Below, piece by piece: positions 16,657 through 25,017 of a DNA stretch of 64,000 nucleotides. Source of the DNA: Bog-159 sp963843255. Lineage in GTDB: Bacteria; Acidobacteriota; Terriglobia; Bryobacterales; Bryobacteraceae. Location: positions 248,001 to 312,000 of the forward strand of contig CAWJJQ010000001.1 of the NCBI GenBank assembly GCA_963843255.1, written 5' to 3'. The number at the start of each line of letters is the position of its first letter. The first letter of the stretch is position 1. Made by a program: the position numbers and the translations under genes. Below the pieces are notes generated by a model. It was not told the DNA's origin. It searched no databases and was given only the letters and a program-made list of their open reading frames with translations.

Positions 16657-17322
16657 CTACTCGGCCGTTTTCGGCATTAAACGCAACGCCGGCTGCGATT
16701 GCAGCCTCTTTTCCAACTCTTGGCGCAAGGCCTCCCGGCCTCGCAGGATCCGCGACTTCACGGTCCCCAGGGAAACCTGCAGAATCTCGGAAATCTCCTC
16801 GTAACTTAAATCGGTGATATCCCGTAACACCACGGCAGCCCGGAAAGCAGGATTGATACGGGCCAAGGCCTCTACGATCAGGGCTTGCTTTTCCTGGTCG
16901 AAGACATAGTCGTAGGGGGACTGGCCGCCATCCGCCAAAACATCCGCGCGGCTTCTGGAATCGTCTTGATCGTCTTCAAAACCGACCTCCCGGTTCCTGT
17001 GCCTGAAGAACCAGCGGCGCTGGTTGTGGGCCTCATTGATCGTAATGCGAAAAATCCAGGTCTTCAGGCTGCTCTGGCCCCGAAAATGGGTCACGTTGCG
17101 GAAAACTTTCAAAAAAACTTCCTGCACCACGTCGGAAGCATCCGAAGGATCGTTCAGCAACCGCAAGGCTAGATTGTAGACCGGCTGCTGGAAACGCACC
17201 AATAGGGATTCGTAAGCCCGCTCGGATCCCTCCCGGAGGGCATGAACCAGTGCCAGATCTTCGGAATCCGTAGCGGCTTCCGCCGTCTTATGCGAGTTCA
17301 GGTCCAGAATCGAGGTGGCCAT
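16657..17322 (-). CDS. ECF RNA polymerase sigma factor (RpoE-like)
   Basis: 221 residues. Region 2 reads LLVRFQQPVYNLALRLL and ASDVVQEVFLKVFRNV; region 4 reads RAAVVLRDITDLSYEEISEI then VSLGTVKSRILRGREALR. The protein directs RNA polymerase to a stress regulon and is presumably bound by the anti-sigma encoded five bases downstream. The C-terminus ends in a basic LEKRLQSQ segment. ATG 17322 gives a typical N-terminus and follows GGGAAGGC, a reasonable ribosome binding site. ECF factors commonly activate their own operon; a promoter upstream of 17322 cannot be assigned with confidence. Confidence 0.92.
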   Translation of the reverse strand: MATSILDLNSHKTAEAATDSEDLALVHALREGSERAYESLLVRFQQPVYNLALRLLNDPSDASDVVQEVFLKVFRNVTHFRGQSSLKTWIFRITINEAHNQRRWFFRHRNREVGFEDDQDDSRSRADVLADGGQSPYDYVFDQEKQALIVEALARINPAFRAAVVLRDITDLSYEEISEILQVSLGTVKSRILRGREALRQELEKRLQSQPALRLMPKTAE

Positions 17323-17401
17323 GAAAAGCCTTCCCTGAACACATTATGACACCGGTACGAAGCGAAAGGTTCCCGAATCGAGAACGGGTTGTCCTTTTGG
17401 A

Positions 17402-17833
17402 TTATGCCTCGGATGTGGCGAGCGCCCGTTCACCCATTTTATAGGCGATATAACTGAGCACGCCGGCCATCTCTGAAAGCGCGCGTCGCGCCTGAACGTG
17501 GGAGGTACTGCGGGTAAGGTAATACCAGACGCCCATCATCTGATAATCGAGCAATAGAAGGTAGCGCTCGAGCGGCTGCAAGCCCATGCCAGCGGCGTGA
17601 TCCAGGAGGTAACGGAGCATTCGGTAATCGCTCTGCAGCGAGGAATGCAGAGGGTCGAGCGGCAGATCGCCTGTACGGTTAAGAGCTTCCCGCGTCTCAA
17701 GAAGGCTCAGTTGATGGATCACTGCACCGTTTTGGCCCGCTTGCTCTTCGCTCAAGAGCAGCAGAACGGTGTAGCGGAACCAGTAAACGAACAGAGCCAG
17801 CGAGAAAGCGAAGATCAATATGGTCTCAACCAT
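17402..17833 (-). CDS. Small membrane protein of unknown function
   Basis: 143 residues from ATG 17833. One membrane helix at the N-terminus (ILIFAFSLALFVYWFRYTVLLLL) is followed by a mostly helical domain with SLQSDYRMLRYLLDHAAG, LERYLLLLDYQMMGVWYYL and ARRALSEMAGVLSYIAYKMG. An upstream in-frame ATG at 17881 is possible but would add a non-hydrophobic leader. The gene lies between galU and the ECF sigma operon, in the same orientation as both. No family is recognised and no catalytic residues are apparent. Confidence 0.65.
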   Translation of the reverse strand: MVETILIFAFSLALFVYWFRYTVLLLLSEEQAGQNGAVIHQLSLLETREALNRTGDLPLDPLHSSLQSDYRMLRYLLDHAAGMGLQPLERYLLLLDYQMMGVWYYLTRSTSHVQARRALSEMAGVLSYIAYKMGERALATSEA

Positions 17834-17989
17834 TGAATTGGCGCTTGGCGGTAATGGGCGACCGCCGAATAATAATAACATCCGACTTGCGCAGATGCAA
17901 TAACTTTCGATAAGATTTCTAGTACTCCCGTTACTAATTGGATATATTCTTTTTGGAGCCGTGCCTTAAATCTCGTAAGCACAAGAAAC

Positions 17990-18874
17990 TTATAGGGTAA
18001 GGCTTTTGAGGTATTCCCGGAACGGGCCGCCGAGATCATGCCGCCGCAACGCGAATTCCACAGTTGCCTTTAAGAAACCGAGCTTATCGCCCGCATCGTA
18101 GCGAGTACCTTCGAACCGGTACGCATAAATAGGACGGGTTCGTAAGAGATGGCGTAGGGCATCGGTTAATTGAATCTCCGATCCGGAGCCGGGTTCAATT
18201 GCCAAGAGCGATTGAAATATCTCAGGGATGAGCACGTAACGCCCCACGATAGCCAGGTTCGATGGCGCTTCAGATGGTGTAGGCTTTTCCACCAGGTCGC
18301 GGACCCGGTAAACACGGTCGCGGCTGCCATTGTGCGAGATCGGCTCGGCATCGATCGCGCCGTAGTTCGAGATCATGTCCGGAGGCACTTCCATCACCGC
18401 CACCACGGGGGAGCAGAAAAATTCGTAGACGTCCAGCAATTGGCGCAGGCAGGGCGTTTCGGCGTCAATAACGTCGTCAGCCAGCACTACCGCAAAGGGC
18501 TCGTTGCCCACCAGTTCCATGGCGCGCAAAACCGCGTGCCCCAGTCCCAGGGCTTCCTTTTGCCGGGTGTAGGCGACATTAATCATGTCCGAGACGTTGC
18601 GCACGATCGACAGCAGATCCTTTTTGCCACGCGTTTCGAGCAGGTTCTCTAACTCGAAACTCACATCGAAGTGGTCTTCAATGGCCGTCTTGCCGCGCCC
18701 GGTAACGATAATGATGTTTTGAATGCCGGAGTGCATGGCTTCTTCGACACCGTACTGAATGATAGGCTTATCCACCAGCGGGAGCATCTCTTTGGGCTGT
18801 GCCTTGGTCGCCGGGAGGAAGCGGGTACCCAGCCCCGCGGCGGGGAATACGGCTTTGCGGACCTTCGAGGCCAT
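17990..18874 (-). CDS. galU: UTP-glucose-1-phosphate uridylyltransferase
   Basis: GalU makes UDP-glucose from UTP and glucose-1-phosphate for cell-envelope sugars. The 294-residue length is usual. The nucleotide-binding motif is AVFPAAGLGTRFLPATKAQP; others are EMLPLVDKPIIQYGVEEA, VVLADDVIDAE and DAGDKLGFLKATVEFALR. ATG 18874 follows TAGGG and matches the normal N-terminus; a longer frame to 18943 is not supported. It is divergent from miaB, with starts about 95 bases apart, so the short region between them should hold both promoters. Confidence 0.94.
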   Translation of the reverse strand: MASKVRKAVFPAAGLGTRFLPATKAQPKEMLPLVDKPIIQYGVEEAMHSGIQNIIIVTGRGKTAIEDHFDVSFELENLLETRGKKDLLSIVRNVSDMINVAYTRQKEALGLGHAVLRAMELVGNEPFAVVLADDVIDAETPCLRQLLDVYEFFCSPVVAVMEVPPDMISNYGAIDAEPISHNGSRDRVYRVRDLVEKPTPSEAPSNLAIVGRYVLIPEIFQSLLAIEPGSGSEIQLTDALRHLLRTRPIYAYRFEGTRYDAGDKLGFLKATVEFALRRHDLGGPFREYLKSLTL

Positions 18875-18969
18875 AACCCTACAGTTTGCGTGCTTTGGAC
18901 GCCGATGGCAACTGGCAAAAGGATAGTCATTCACGGAGGCCATTCCTGGACGGAGTAGAATATAGCGTA

Positions 18970-20301
18970 GTGACTGGGAAAGCCTTCTACATTGAGACCT
19001 TCGGCTGCCAGATGAACGCCCACGATTCCGAGAAGGTGATCGGGACGCTGATGGCCAAAGGATACAACCAGGTGGATACGCCGGAAGCGGCCGACCTGGT
19101 GCTCTACAATACTTGCAGCATCCGCGATAAAGCCGAGCAGAAAGTCTTCAACCGCCTCCAGAACTTCAAGCGCGCGGCGGGCAAGAACAAGGTCTTCGGC
19201 GTGTTGGGATGCGTGGCGCAGCAGGAGGGAGAAAAGATCTTCGACCGCGCGCCGCACGTGAGCCTGGTGGCTGGTTCGGCGAGCTACACCAGGCTGCCTG
19301 AGATGCTGGTCCAATTGGAAGCCGGCAACCGGCGGGTGACCGGACTCAGCCTGGATACCGATGAGACCTTCGATACGCCGTTCACCCGCCGCGATAATCC
19401 GCATCGCGCTTACATCACCATAATCGAAGGCTGCGACAAGTCTTGCGCATATTGTGTGGTTCCCTTTACCCGTGGCCCGGAACGCAGCCGCGCCAGCGAG
19501 AGCGTCATGGCCGAGGCGCGCCGTCTGGCGGATGCGGGTTATACGGAGATCCAGCTTTTGGGCCAGAACGTCAACAGCTATCGCGATCCGTTGCCGGCGG
19601 GCTGGGATTTCGCCACCCTGCTGGCGCGGACCGGGGAAATCCCCGGCATTCGCCGCGTGCGATATACCACGTCCCATCCGCGCGATTTCACCAAGGCCAT
19701 TGTGGATGCCATGGATGCCAATCCGGTATTGTGCAATCACGTGCACCTGCCGGTGCAGTCGGGATCGAGCCGTGTACTGGCCGCTATGCAGCGGCTTTAC
19801 ACGCGGGATCAATATATGCAGCGTATCGCCTGGATCAAGGACGCGCGGCGCCCCATGGCGCTAACCACCGATATCATCGTGGGCTTCCCCGGGGAGACCG
19901 AAGCGGATTTCGAGGCCACTCTCAAGCTGCTCGACCAGGTCGAGTACGATTCCCTATTCAGCTTCAAGTACTCGCCGCGCCCGAACACGGCGGCGCTGGG
20001 CATGGAAGACATGATCCCCGAGGAGGAAAAGACCCGCCGTCTGACGATCCTCAATGAAAAACAGCGTGCCATTCAGATCCGCCGCAATACTGCCTTGATC
20101 GGAGGAGTCGAGGAGGTGCTGGTGGAGGGGCGCCACGAGGCCTTAGGACAGTGGATCGGCCGCACCTCCCAGAATCGCACCCTGAATTTCACGCATCCGG
20201 ACACCGGCGGCGCGTCGCTGCTAGGGCAGTACCTGAACGTACGAGTGACGCGCTCGGGACCCAACTCGCTGGCCGGTGAAAGCGTGACGAATGTGTTCTA
20301 A
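18970..20301 (+). CDS. miaB: tRNA-2-methylthio-N6-dimethylallyladenosine synthase
   Basis: MiaB is a radical-SAM enzyme adding a methylthio group to i6A37 in tRNAs that read UNN codons. The 443 residues hold the N-terminal UPF0004 domain with Cys in FGCQMNAHDSE, NTCSIRDKAEQK and LGCVAQQEG (auxiliary cluster). The radical-SAM motif CDKSCAYC lies near residue 155 and NVNSYRDP follows. A C-terminal TRAM domain binds tRNA (VLVEGRHEALGQWIGRT, LNFTH). GTG 18970 is chosen for the normal spacing to YIETFGCQMN; GGAG lies about twelve bases upstream. An ATG at 18886 is possible but gives an unusual leader. Confidence 0.95.
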   Translation: MTGKAFYIETFGCQMNAHDSEKVIGTLMAKGYNQVDTPEAADLVLYNTCSIRDKAEQKVFNRLQNFKRAAGKNKVFGVLGCVAQQEGEKIFDRAPHVSLVAGSASYTRLPEMLVQLEAGNRRVTGLSLDTDETFDTPFTRRDNPHRAYITIIEGCDKSCAYCVVPFTRGPERSRASESVMAEARRLADAGYTEIQLLGQNVNSYRDPLPAGWDFATLLARTGEIPGIRRVRYTTSHPRDFTKAIVDAMDANPVLCNHVHLPVQSGSSRVLAAMQRLYTRDQYMQRIAWIKDARRPMALTTDIIVGFPGETEADFEATLKLLDQVEYDSLFSFKYSPRPNTAALGMEDMIPEEEKTRRLTILNEKQRAIQIRRNTALIGGVEEVLVEGRHEALGQWIGRTSQNRTLNFTHPDTGGASLLGQYLNVRVTRSGPNSLAGESVTNVF

Positions 20302-20319
20302 TGTAGCTGGGAGGGTCTT

Positions 20320-20805
20320 ATGGAAGTCGAAATGAAAATTCGCGGCTTGATGATGGACCCCGTGACGAACATGCCCATCGTCATCCTGAAGGACGTCAGC
20401 GGCAATGCAGTCCTGCCGATCTGGGTGGGCATCTATGAAGCGAACGCCATCGCTTTGGAGATCGAAAAAGTCGCGACACCGCGGCCCATGACCCACGACT
20501 TGATCAAGAGCCTCCTGCTGGGACTCAATACGGGCGTCCGCAAAGTGGTGGTCAACGAGCTGAAAGAGGAAACCTTCTACGCCTTGATCTGGCTGGAACG
20601 GGACGGGGAGCTCATCAGCGTGGATTCCCGCCCGAGCGATGCCCTGGCGCTTGCCTTACGCCTGGACTGCCCGATTTTCGTCGACGATACCGTGCTTAAA
20701 TCCTCCAAACTGGCCGCATCCGTCTCCGATAAAGAGAACGAGACGGAGCTGCGCCGCTGGCTGGAGAATCTTAACGACGAAGACTTGGGCCGCTACAAAA
20801 TGTAG
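20320..20805 (+). CDS. Bifunctional nuclease (BFN/DUF151) family protein
   Basis: 161 residues covering one BFN/DUF151 domain: MEVEMKIRGLMMDPVTNMPI, LPIWVGIYEANAIALEIE, PRPMTHDLIKSLL, and DSRPSDALALALRLDCPIF. A C-terminal extension ELRRWLENLNDEDLGRY matches the UVR-like or acidic tail of many members. Homologues have DNase/RNase activity reported in mycobacteria and plants, though for bacterial relatives the role is not settled. GGGAGG precedes ATG 20320. It lies 18 bases after miaB and is probably co-transcribed with it. Confidence 0.87.
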   Translation: MEVEMKIRGLMMDPVTNMPIVILKDVSGNAVLPIWVGIYEANAIALEIEKVATPRPMTHDLIKSLLLGLNTGVRKVVVNELKEETFYALIWLERDGELISVDSRPSDALALALRLDCPIFVDDTVLKSSKLAASVSDKENETELRRWLENLNDEDLGRYKM

Positions 20806-20816
20806 CCAGTGTAGCC

Positions 20817-21092
20817 GTGCACCTGGGCTCGAGCGGAATCCAACTTCTGTCCGAAACGCGCGGATACTGTATGTTTGCGCGCGAGAATTTGGTCGCGCTG
20901 GTGGCGTGCACGCCGGAGGGTTACGGGAATATCGGCAGCACAGGGGTCTGGACCGAACGCGGCCTCGCCTACCTGGTCTGGCGTGAGGGACGTGCCTTCC
21001 TGGCGGGAAAAGGCTTCGAGCAGCCGGCATCGGACCAGCAGATCATCGCGGTGCAGCGTTTCTCGGAAGATCTGAAAGCCGCTTTGATTTAG
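20817..21092 (+). CDS. Small conserved-looking protein of unknown function
   Basis: 91 residues from GTG 20817, or 73 from ATG 20871; neither start has a strong ribosome binding site. The likely core is ARENLVALVACTPEGYGNIG, TERGLAYLVWREGRAFLAGK and SDQQIIAVQRFSEDLKAAL. It is compact and predicted soluble, with no transmembrane segment or catalytic signature. It sits eleven bases after the nuclease gene in the same direction, making a three-gene run with miaB. The function is not known. Confidence 0.6.
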   Translation: MHLGSSGIQLLSETRGYCMFARENLVALVACTPEGYGNIGSTGVWTERGLAYLVWREGRAFLAGKGFEQPASDQQIIAVQRFSEDLKAALI

Positions 21093-21101
21093 GCTGGCGC
21101 C

Positions 21102-21830
21102 TCACAGCACCGTCGGCACTACCTGCATCTCGGGTATGCACACGCGCGCAGGCAACTGCGCCACAAAAAGCACCGTCTCCGCGACATCTTCCGGCCGCAG
21201 GGCTTTGGCCAGAGTCTCGGCCGGTGGCTTGACCGGCCGGCGGTCCAGGATTTCGGTATCGACCAGGCCCGGGCAGATCACGCAGGTCCGAATGCCATTC
21301 TCTTTCTCCTCCAACCGGGTAGCATGTGCCAGCGCCACCATGCCGCGCTTGGAAGCCTGATATGCCGCCCCCGAAATATCGGTAAAGAGGCCCGATACCG
21401 ATGCGATGTAAATCAGATGACCCGCGCGCCTCCGGCGCATGGCAGGCAGCACCGAGGCGGTGATGTAGTAAGCGCCATTGAGGTTGACGCGCACGACCGT
21501 ATCCCAAGTCTCGGGCGTGAGCCGTTCCATCGCGCGATTCGGCACGTTGGTTCCGGTGGCAAAAACCATGATGTCGATTTCGCCCAGGCGCTTGCGCGTC
21601 TCTTCCGCGAGCGATTCCATCTGGGATGCGTAAGCGGCGTCCGCGGCCAGCGTTTCCATGGTGCGGCTCTCGCGCGCCATCGACTCTTTCAATTCGCGCA
21701 GACGTTCCTCGCGGCGCGCGGAAGCCATCACCCGGGCGCCGGCGCGGGCCAGAAGCACCGCCGTCTCGCGGCCGATGCCGCTGGATGCCCCCACTACAAG
21801 GGCGACCTGGTTTTCAATTGTCACGGGCAT
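21102..21830 (-). CDS. Short-chain dehydrogenase/reductase
   Basis: 242 residues of classical SDR fold. The cofactor motif is VALVVGASSGIGRETAVLL (TGxxxGIG type) near residues 9-27. The catalytic Ser is in IYIASVSG and the Tyr-Lys pair in AAYQASKRG. The usual NNAG is replaced by ATGTN, a small oddity. The Arg-rich segment after beta-2 (ASARREERL) suggests NADP preference (inference). The substrate is unknown. It ends ten bases from the convergent small gene at 21092. Confidence 0.9.
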   Translation of the reverse strand: MPVTIENQVALVVGASSGIGRETAVLLARAGARVMASARREERLRELKESMARESRTMETLAADAAYASQMESLAEETRKRLGEIDIMVFATGTNVPNRAMERLTPETWDTVVRVNLNGAYYITASVLPAMRRRRAGHLIYIASVSGLFTDISGAAYQASKRGMVALAHATRLEEKENGIRTCVICPGLVDTEILDRRPVKPPAETLAKALRPEDVAETVLFVAQLPARVCIPEMQVVPTVL

Positions 21831-21874
21831 AGGCGGTAATCTGCCATCTTACCCCGCCCTGCCCGCGCGGTGCT

Positions 21875-23320
21875 TCAATTCCCGATGGCGATCGCTAGGG
21901 TCTGCGCACCGGCGGTCCCGCCCAAGCTGAACGTCAGGGGCACCGAATCGCTGGGGGCGATCTGCGGCACAGTCACGTTGAACTGGTAAAGTCCCATGTA
22001 ATTGGGCGCGAGACCGTAGTAGTCGAGATGCGCCGCGGTGCCGCCGAAGGAGATGGTTAGAGGTTCCACCAGCGAGTTGCTCTGTTGGACCAACTGGCCG
22101 GGCTGGATGTCGGGAAGGACAGGGCCGAAGCCTATGCCATAGATCACGATCTCGTCGCCTGGTTTCGCCCTCTCCGAGGTGATCCCCGACAGCGCGCCGG
22201 GTGGCAATACGTAACTGTTGTCGGAGAATTGCGCCACCACGTATTGTGTTGAGCCTATCTTGAAGCCGGGTGGATCGAGCAAGCCTGGCACGGTGGCATC
22301 CACAGTCACCGGAAACGGCGCGCTCGATCCTACGCCGGTCGTGACCACCAGCGACTGCGAGCCGGTGCTGACGTTGCCCGGCACCTGCACATTCACCTGC
22401 AAAGGACTGACGTAATCGATGAAGGCGGATTGGCCTCCGATTGTCACCGTGGTCCCGCCCAGCTTGGTGGGGCCGTTCACGCCGCTGAAATCGGTGCTGG
22501 CCCAGGTCTGCGGATTCAACGCCAGGTTGGTGCCGTAGATTTCGATCCACGATCCCGGCGCGAAGGTTGGAAATGCGCCGAACGCACTGGCGCTGATTGC
22601 GGACAAGACCACCGGCGGCGGTGGCTGAATGGTGAAATGCAGTGCAAAAATAAACTCGTTGGCGGTGCTGGGGTTGACGCCGCCGCTGGAGACCAGGCTG
22701 TAAGGATCCACATATACCTGCCGCCAGTTGGTCTGAACACCGGCAGGTAGAGCGCCCTGGAAGCCGGAATTGTAGAATGCCTCGCCGGGCAGGATTGGGT
22801 TCGTCGCCGAGGCGCAGCAGATGCTGCCAATCCCGCTTAGCGGATTCACCGGAGTCCCATTCACCAGCCATTGATTCACCACCTGATCAAAGAAAACGGC
22901 TTCGTTGAGGGTATAAGAGATGACAATGTTCCAATCCCCGTTGATATTGCCCGCCAGCGGGCCGCCGTTGACGGTCTGCATATAAAACACGTCCCATTCG
23001 CCATTCGACCCGGTGGGCGTTTGCTGCTGCCAGATCTTCACCGCTCCGTTATCCACCAGCACCGGCGTCGAGCTGAAGGTGGTGGTCGCCGTGTAGGTGT
23101 CCGGCGCGTTGGCGCCACCGTACGTGATGCTCGAACCTGGGGAGATGATCGGCAGTGTCGGAGTTGTATGGGCGATGGCGCGCGAAGTTACCTGTGGCGC
23201 CGGCTGCGGCAGGTTGCCGCTCGTGAGACGCGGCTGCGTCCAGGCGGTCTGCGCCGAAACAACATGCGCACCGGCGAGCACCAAAGCCGTGGCCAAACTC
23301 CAGGTTAATGTCCGTTTCAT
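21875..23320 (-). CDS. Secreted protein with TIGR03437-type (Solibacter) C-terminal domain
   Basis: 481 residues. The start at 23320 follows AGGAGAGG and gives a signal peptide (KRTLTWSLATALVLAGAHVVSA). A central region resembles a beta-rich secreted domain (YGGANAPDTYTATTTF, NGEWDVFYMQTVNGG). The C-terminal half carries the TIGR03437-type repeat: APGSWIEIYGTNLALNPQTW, TKLGGTTVTIGGQSAFIDYV, SPLQVNVQVPGNVSTGSQSL, a second copy with KPGDEIVIYGIGFGPVLPD and VEPLTISFGGTAAHLDYYG. This domain, first catalogued in Solibacter, resembles an IPT/TIG immunoglobulin-like fold of unknown function. Probably a surface or secreted adhesion-type protein. Confidence 0.85.
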   Translation of the reverse strand: MKRTLTWSLATALVLAGAHVVSAQTAWTQPRLTSGNLPQPAPQVTSRAIAHTTPTLPIISPGSSITYGGANAPDTYTATTTFSSTPVLVDNGAVKIWQQQTPTGSNGEWDVFYMQTVNGGPLAGNINGDWNIVISYTLNEAVFFDQVVNQWLVNGTPVNPLSGIGSICCASATNPILPGEAFYNSGFQGALPAGVQTNWRQVYVDPYSLVSSGGVNPSTANEFIFALHFTIQPPPPVVLSAISASAFGAFPTFAPGSWIEIYGTNLALNPQTWASTDFSGVNGPTKLGGTTVTIGGQSAFIDYVSPLQVNVQVPGNVSTGSQSLVVTTGVGSSAPFPVTVDATVPGLLDPPGFKIGSTQYVVAQFSDNSYVLPPGALSGITSERAKPGDEIVIYGIGFGPVLPDIQPGQLVQQSNSLVEPLTISFGGTAAHLDYYGLAPNYMGLYQFNVTVPQIAPSDSVPLTFSLGGTAGAQTLAIAIGN

Positions 23321-23394
23321 TCGATCCTCTCCTGTAAACGGAGTCCATTGTATCCCGTCAAAGGAAGGGTCGTCGCGATCCGGTACTTCTGGAA

Positions 23395-23742
23395 CTATAA
23401 ATCCGGGTTCGCCCCGGCGCGTGGTGGTTTTTCTTGGATGTTTAAAGAAATCATTTCGCTGGAGATACCCTCCTTCCAGCGGGCCACGTGATGGCGTACC
23501 GCCACCGCGCCTACCAGAACCAACGCCCAGACAGCCAGCGCAATGTACCATCCCGTTGACGGGTGCCGTCTGATTGGTTCCCAACTGATCGCGCCGCGGT
23601 CGGGGACCTGGAACATGGCGATCATACCGGCTTGGCCTGTCCTCTGCCCCCACCCCCGAGGCAAGATGCCGCCAAGCGCCGAAGCAGCCAGCATCGCAGC
23701 CAGAATCGTGACGATGGCAAGTGAGAGCCCACCTGCGCGCAT
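23395..23742 (-). CDS. Small two-helix membrane protein
   Basis: 115 residues with two hydrophobic segments, LSLAIVTILAAMLAASALGG (about 6-25) and WYIALAVWALVLVGAVAV (about 65-82), separated by a polar stretch (FQVPDRGAISWEPIRRH). GGAGTAGGATGG upstream of ATG 23742 is a fair ribosome binding site. The gene lies 74 bases upstream of the TIGR03437-type gene in the same direction, and is divergent from tyrS. No family is recognised, and coding status rests on frame openness plus helix pattern. Confidence 0.55.
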   Translation of the reverse strand: MRAGGLSLAIVTILAAMLAASALGGILPRGWGQRTGQAGMIAMFQVPDRGAISWEPIRRHPSTGWYIALAVWALVLVGAVAVRHHVARWKEGISSEMISLNIQEKPPRAGANPDL

Positions 23743-23791
23743 ATTCCATCCTACTCCCGGCGAGTCACTCGATCAGCCATGCTAATTTGGT

Positions 23792-25012
23792 TTGAGCGTG
23801 CCCTCCATCGAAGAACAGTTGACTTATCTGAAGAAGGGTCTGGTCGAGATCATCCGCGAAGAGGATCTGCGCGAACGCCTGGTGCAGGCAGCCCGGGCCG
23901 GACGCCCGCTGCGAGTGAAAGCAGGATTCGATCCCACGGCGCCCGATCTGCACCTCGGCCACACAGTCTTGTTGCGCAAGATGAAACATTTCCAGGACCT
24001 GGGCCACACGGTCATCTTCCTGATCGGCGACATGACTTCACTCATCGGCGATCCCACCGGCCGCAATCTCACCCGCCCGCCCATGACGCGCGAAGACATC
24101 GACCGCAACGCCGAAACCTACCGCGCGCAGGTTTACAAGATCCTCGATCCCGAGAAGACCGAGGTGCGTTTCAATAGCGAATGGCTGCAGCCCTTGCGCT
24201 ACGAGGATTTGATCCGGCTATGTTCGCGATACACGGTAGCCCGTATTCTGGAGCGGGATGAATTCACCAAGCGCTTCAAAAGCGGCACGCCGATCTCTGT
24301 GCATGAGTTGTTATATCCGCTCGCGCAGGCCTACGATTCGGTGGCGCTGCACTGCGACGTCGAAATGGGCGGCACCGACCAGAAGTTCAATCTGCTGGCA
24401 GGCCGCGAGATTCAGAAAGACTACGGCCAGCCATCGCAGATCGTGGCCACCGTCCCGCTGCTCGAGGGTCTCGACGGCGTCAACAAGATGTCGAAATCGC
24501 TGGGCAATTATATCGGCATCACCGAGCCGCCGGAGGTCATGTACCGGAAGGTCATGCAGATCAGCGACGACCTGATGTACCGTTATTACGAATTGCTCAC
24601 CGACCGCAGCGTGGTGGAGATCGCGGGCATGCGTGCGCGCATCACCGCAGGCGAACTGCATCCCATGCAGGCCAAAGCGGAATTGGCGCGGCTGATCGTT
24701 GCCGACTTCCATACGGCGGCGGATGCCCGGCGCGCGGAGGAGGAGTTCAACCGGGTGGTGCGCCGCCATGAGATCCCCGCGAATATCGAGACCGTATCTT
24801 TGCCGGACGGGGTGCGAACAGAGAACGGCATCAGGGTGGACAAAATGCTCGCCCGGACCGGCTTGGCGGACTCGGTCACGGATGCGGTGCGGAAGATCAA
24901 GGCGGGGGCCGTCGAGATTAACGGCGCGCGCGTGCACGACCTGGCATTTCCCGATCCGCCGGCCGAGCTAGTGGTGCAAGTGGGTAAGAACTGGCGCAAA
25001 ATTACTTTGTAG
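23792..25012 (+). CDS. tyrS: Tyrosyl-tRNA synthetase
   Basis: TyrRS charges tRNA-Tyr with tyrosine. The 406 residues show class I motifs: HIGH variant HLGH in DPTAPDLHLGHTVLLRK (about 49-52) and KMSKS in GVNKMSKSLGNY (about 231-235). The tyrosine pocket shows GGTDQKFNLLAGRE. A C-terminal S4-like RNA-binding domain is visible (VDKMLARTGLADSV, AVEINGARV). This architecture is the TyrZ/long-branch type found in many bacteria. The start is TTG 23792 or GTG 23798; neither has a clear ribosome binding site. Confidence 0.94.
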   Translation: MSVPSIEEQLTYLKKGLVEIIREEDLRERLVQAARAGRPLRVKAGFDPTAPDLHLGHTVLLRKMKHFQDLGHTVIFLIGDMTSLIGDPTGRNLTRPPMTREDIDRNAETYRAQVYKILDPEKTEVRFNSEWLQPLRYEDLIRLCSRYTVARILERDEFTKRFKSGTPISVHELLYPLAQAYDSVALHCDVEMGGTDQKFNLLAGREIQKDYGQPSQIVATVPLLEGLDGVNKMSKSLGNYIGITEPPEVMYRKVMQISDDLMYRYYELLTDRSVVEIAGMRARITAGELHPMQAKAELARLIVADFHTAADARRAEEEFNRVVRRHEIPANIETVSLPDGVRTENGIRVDKMLARTGLADSVTDAVRKIKAGAVEINGARVHDLAFPDPPAELVVQVGKNWRKITL

Positions 25013-25017
25013 AACGC

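Noticed and set aside
23321..23749. Long N-terminal extension of the TIGR03437-type gene to 23749
   Set aside because: The extension is Arg/Gly-rich, lacks a signal sequence, and covers another gene on the same strand. ATG 23320 follows a strong AGGAGAGG site and gives a clean signal peptide.
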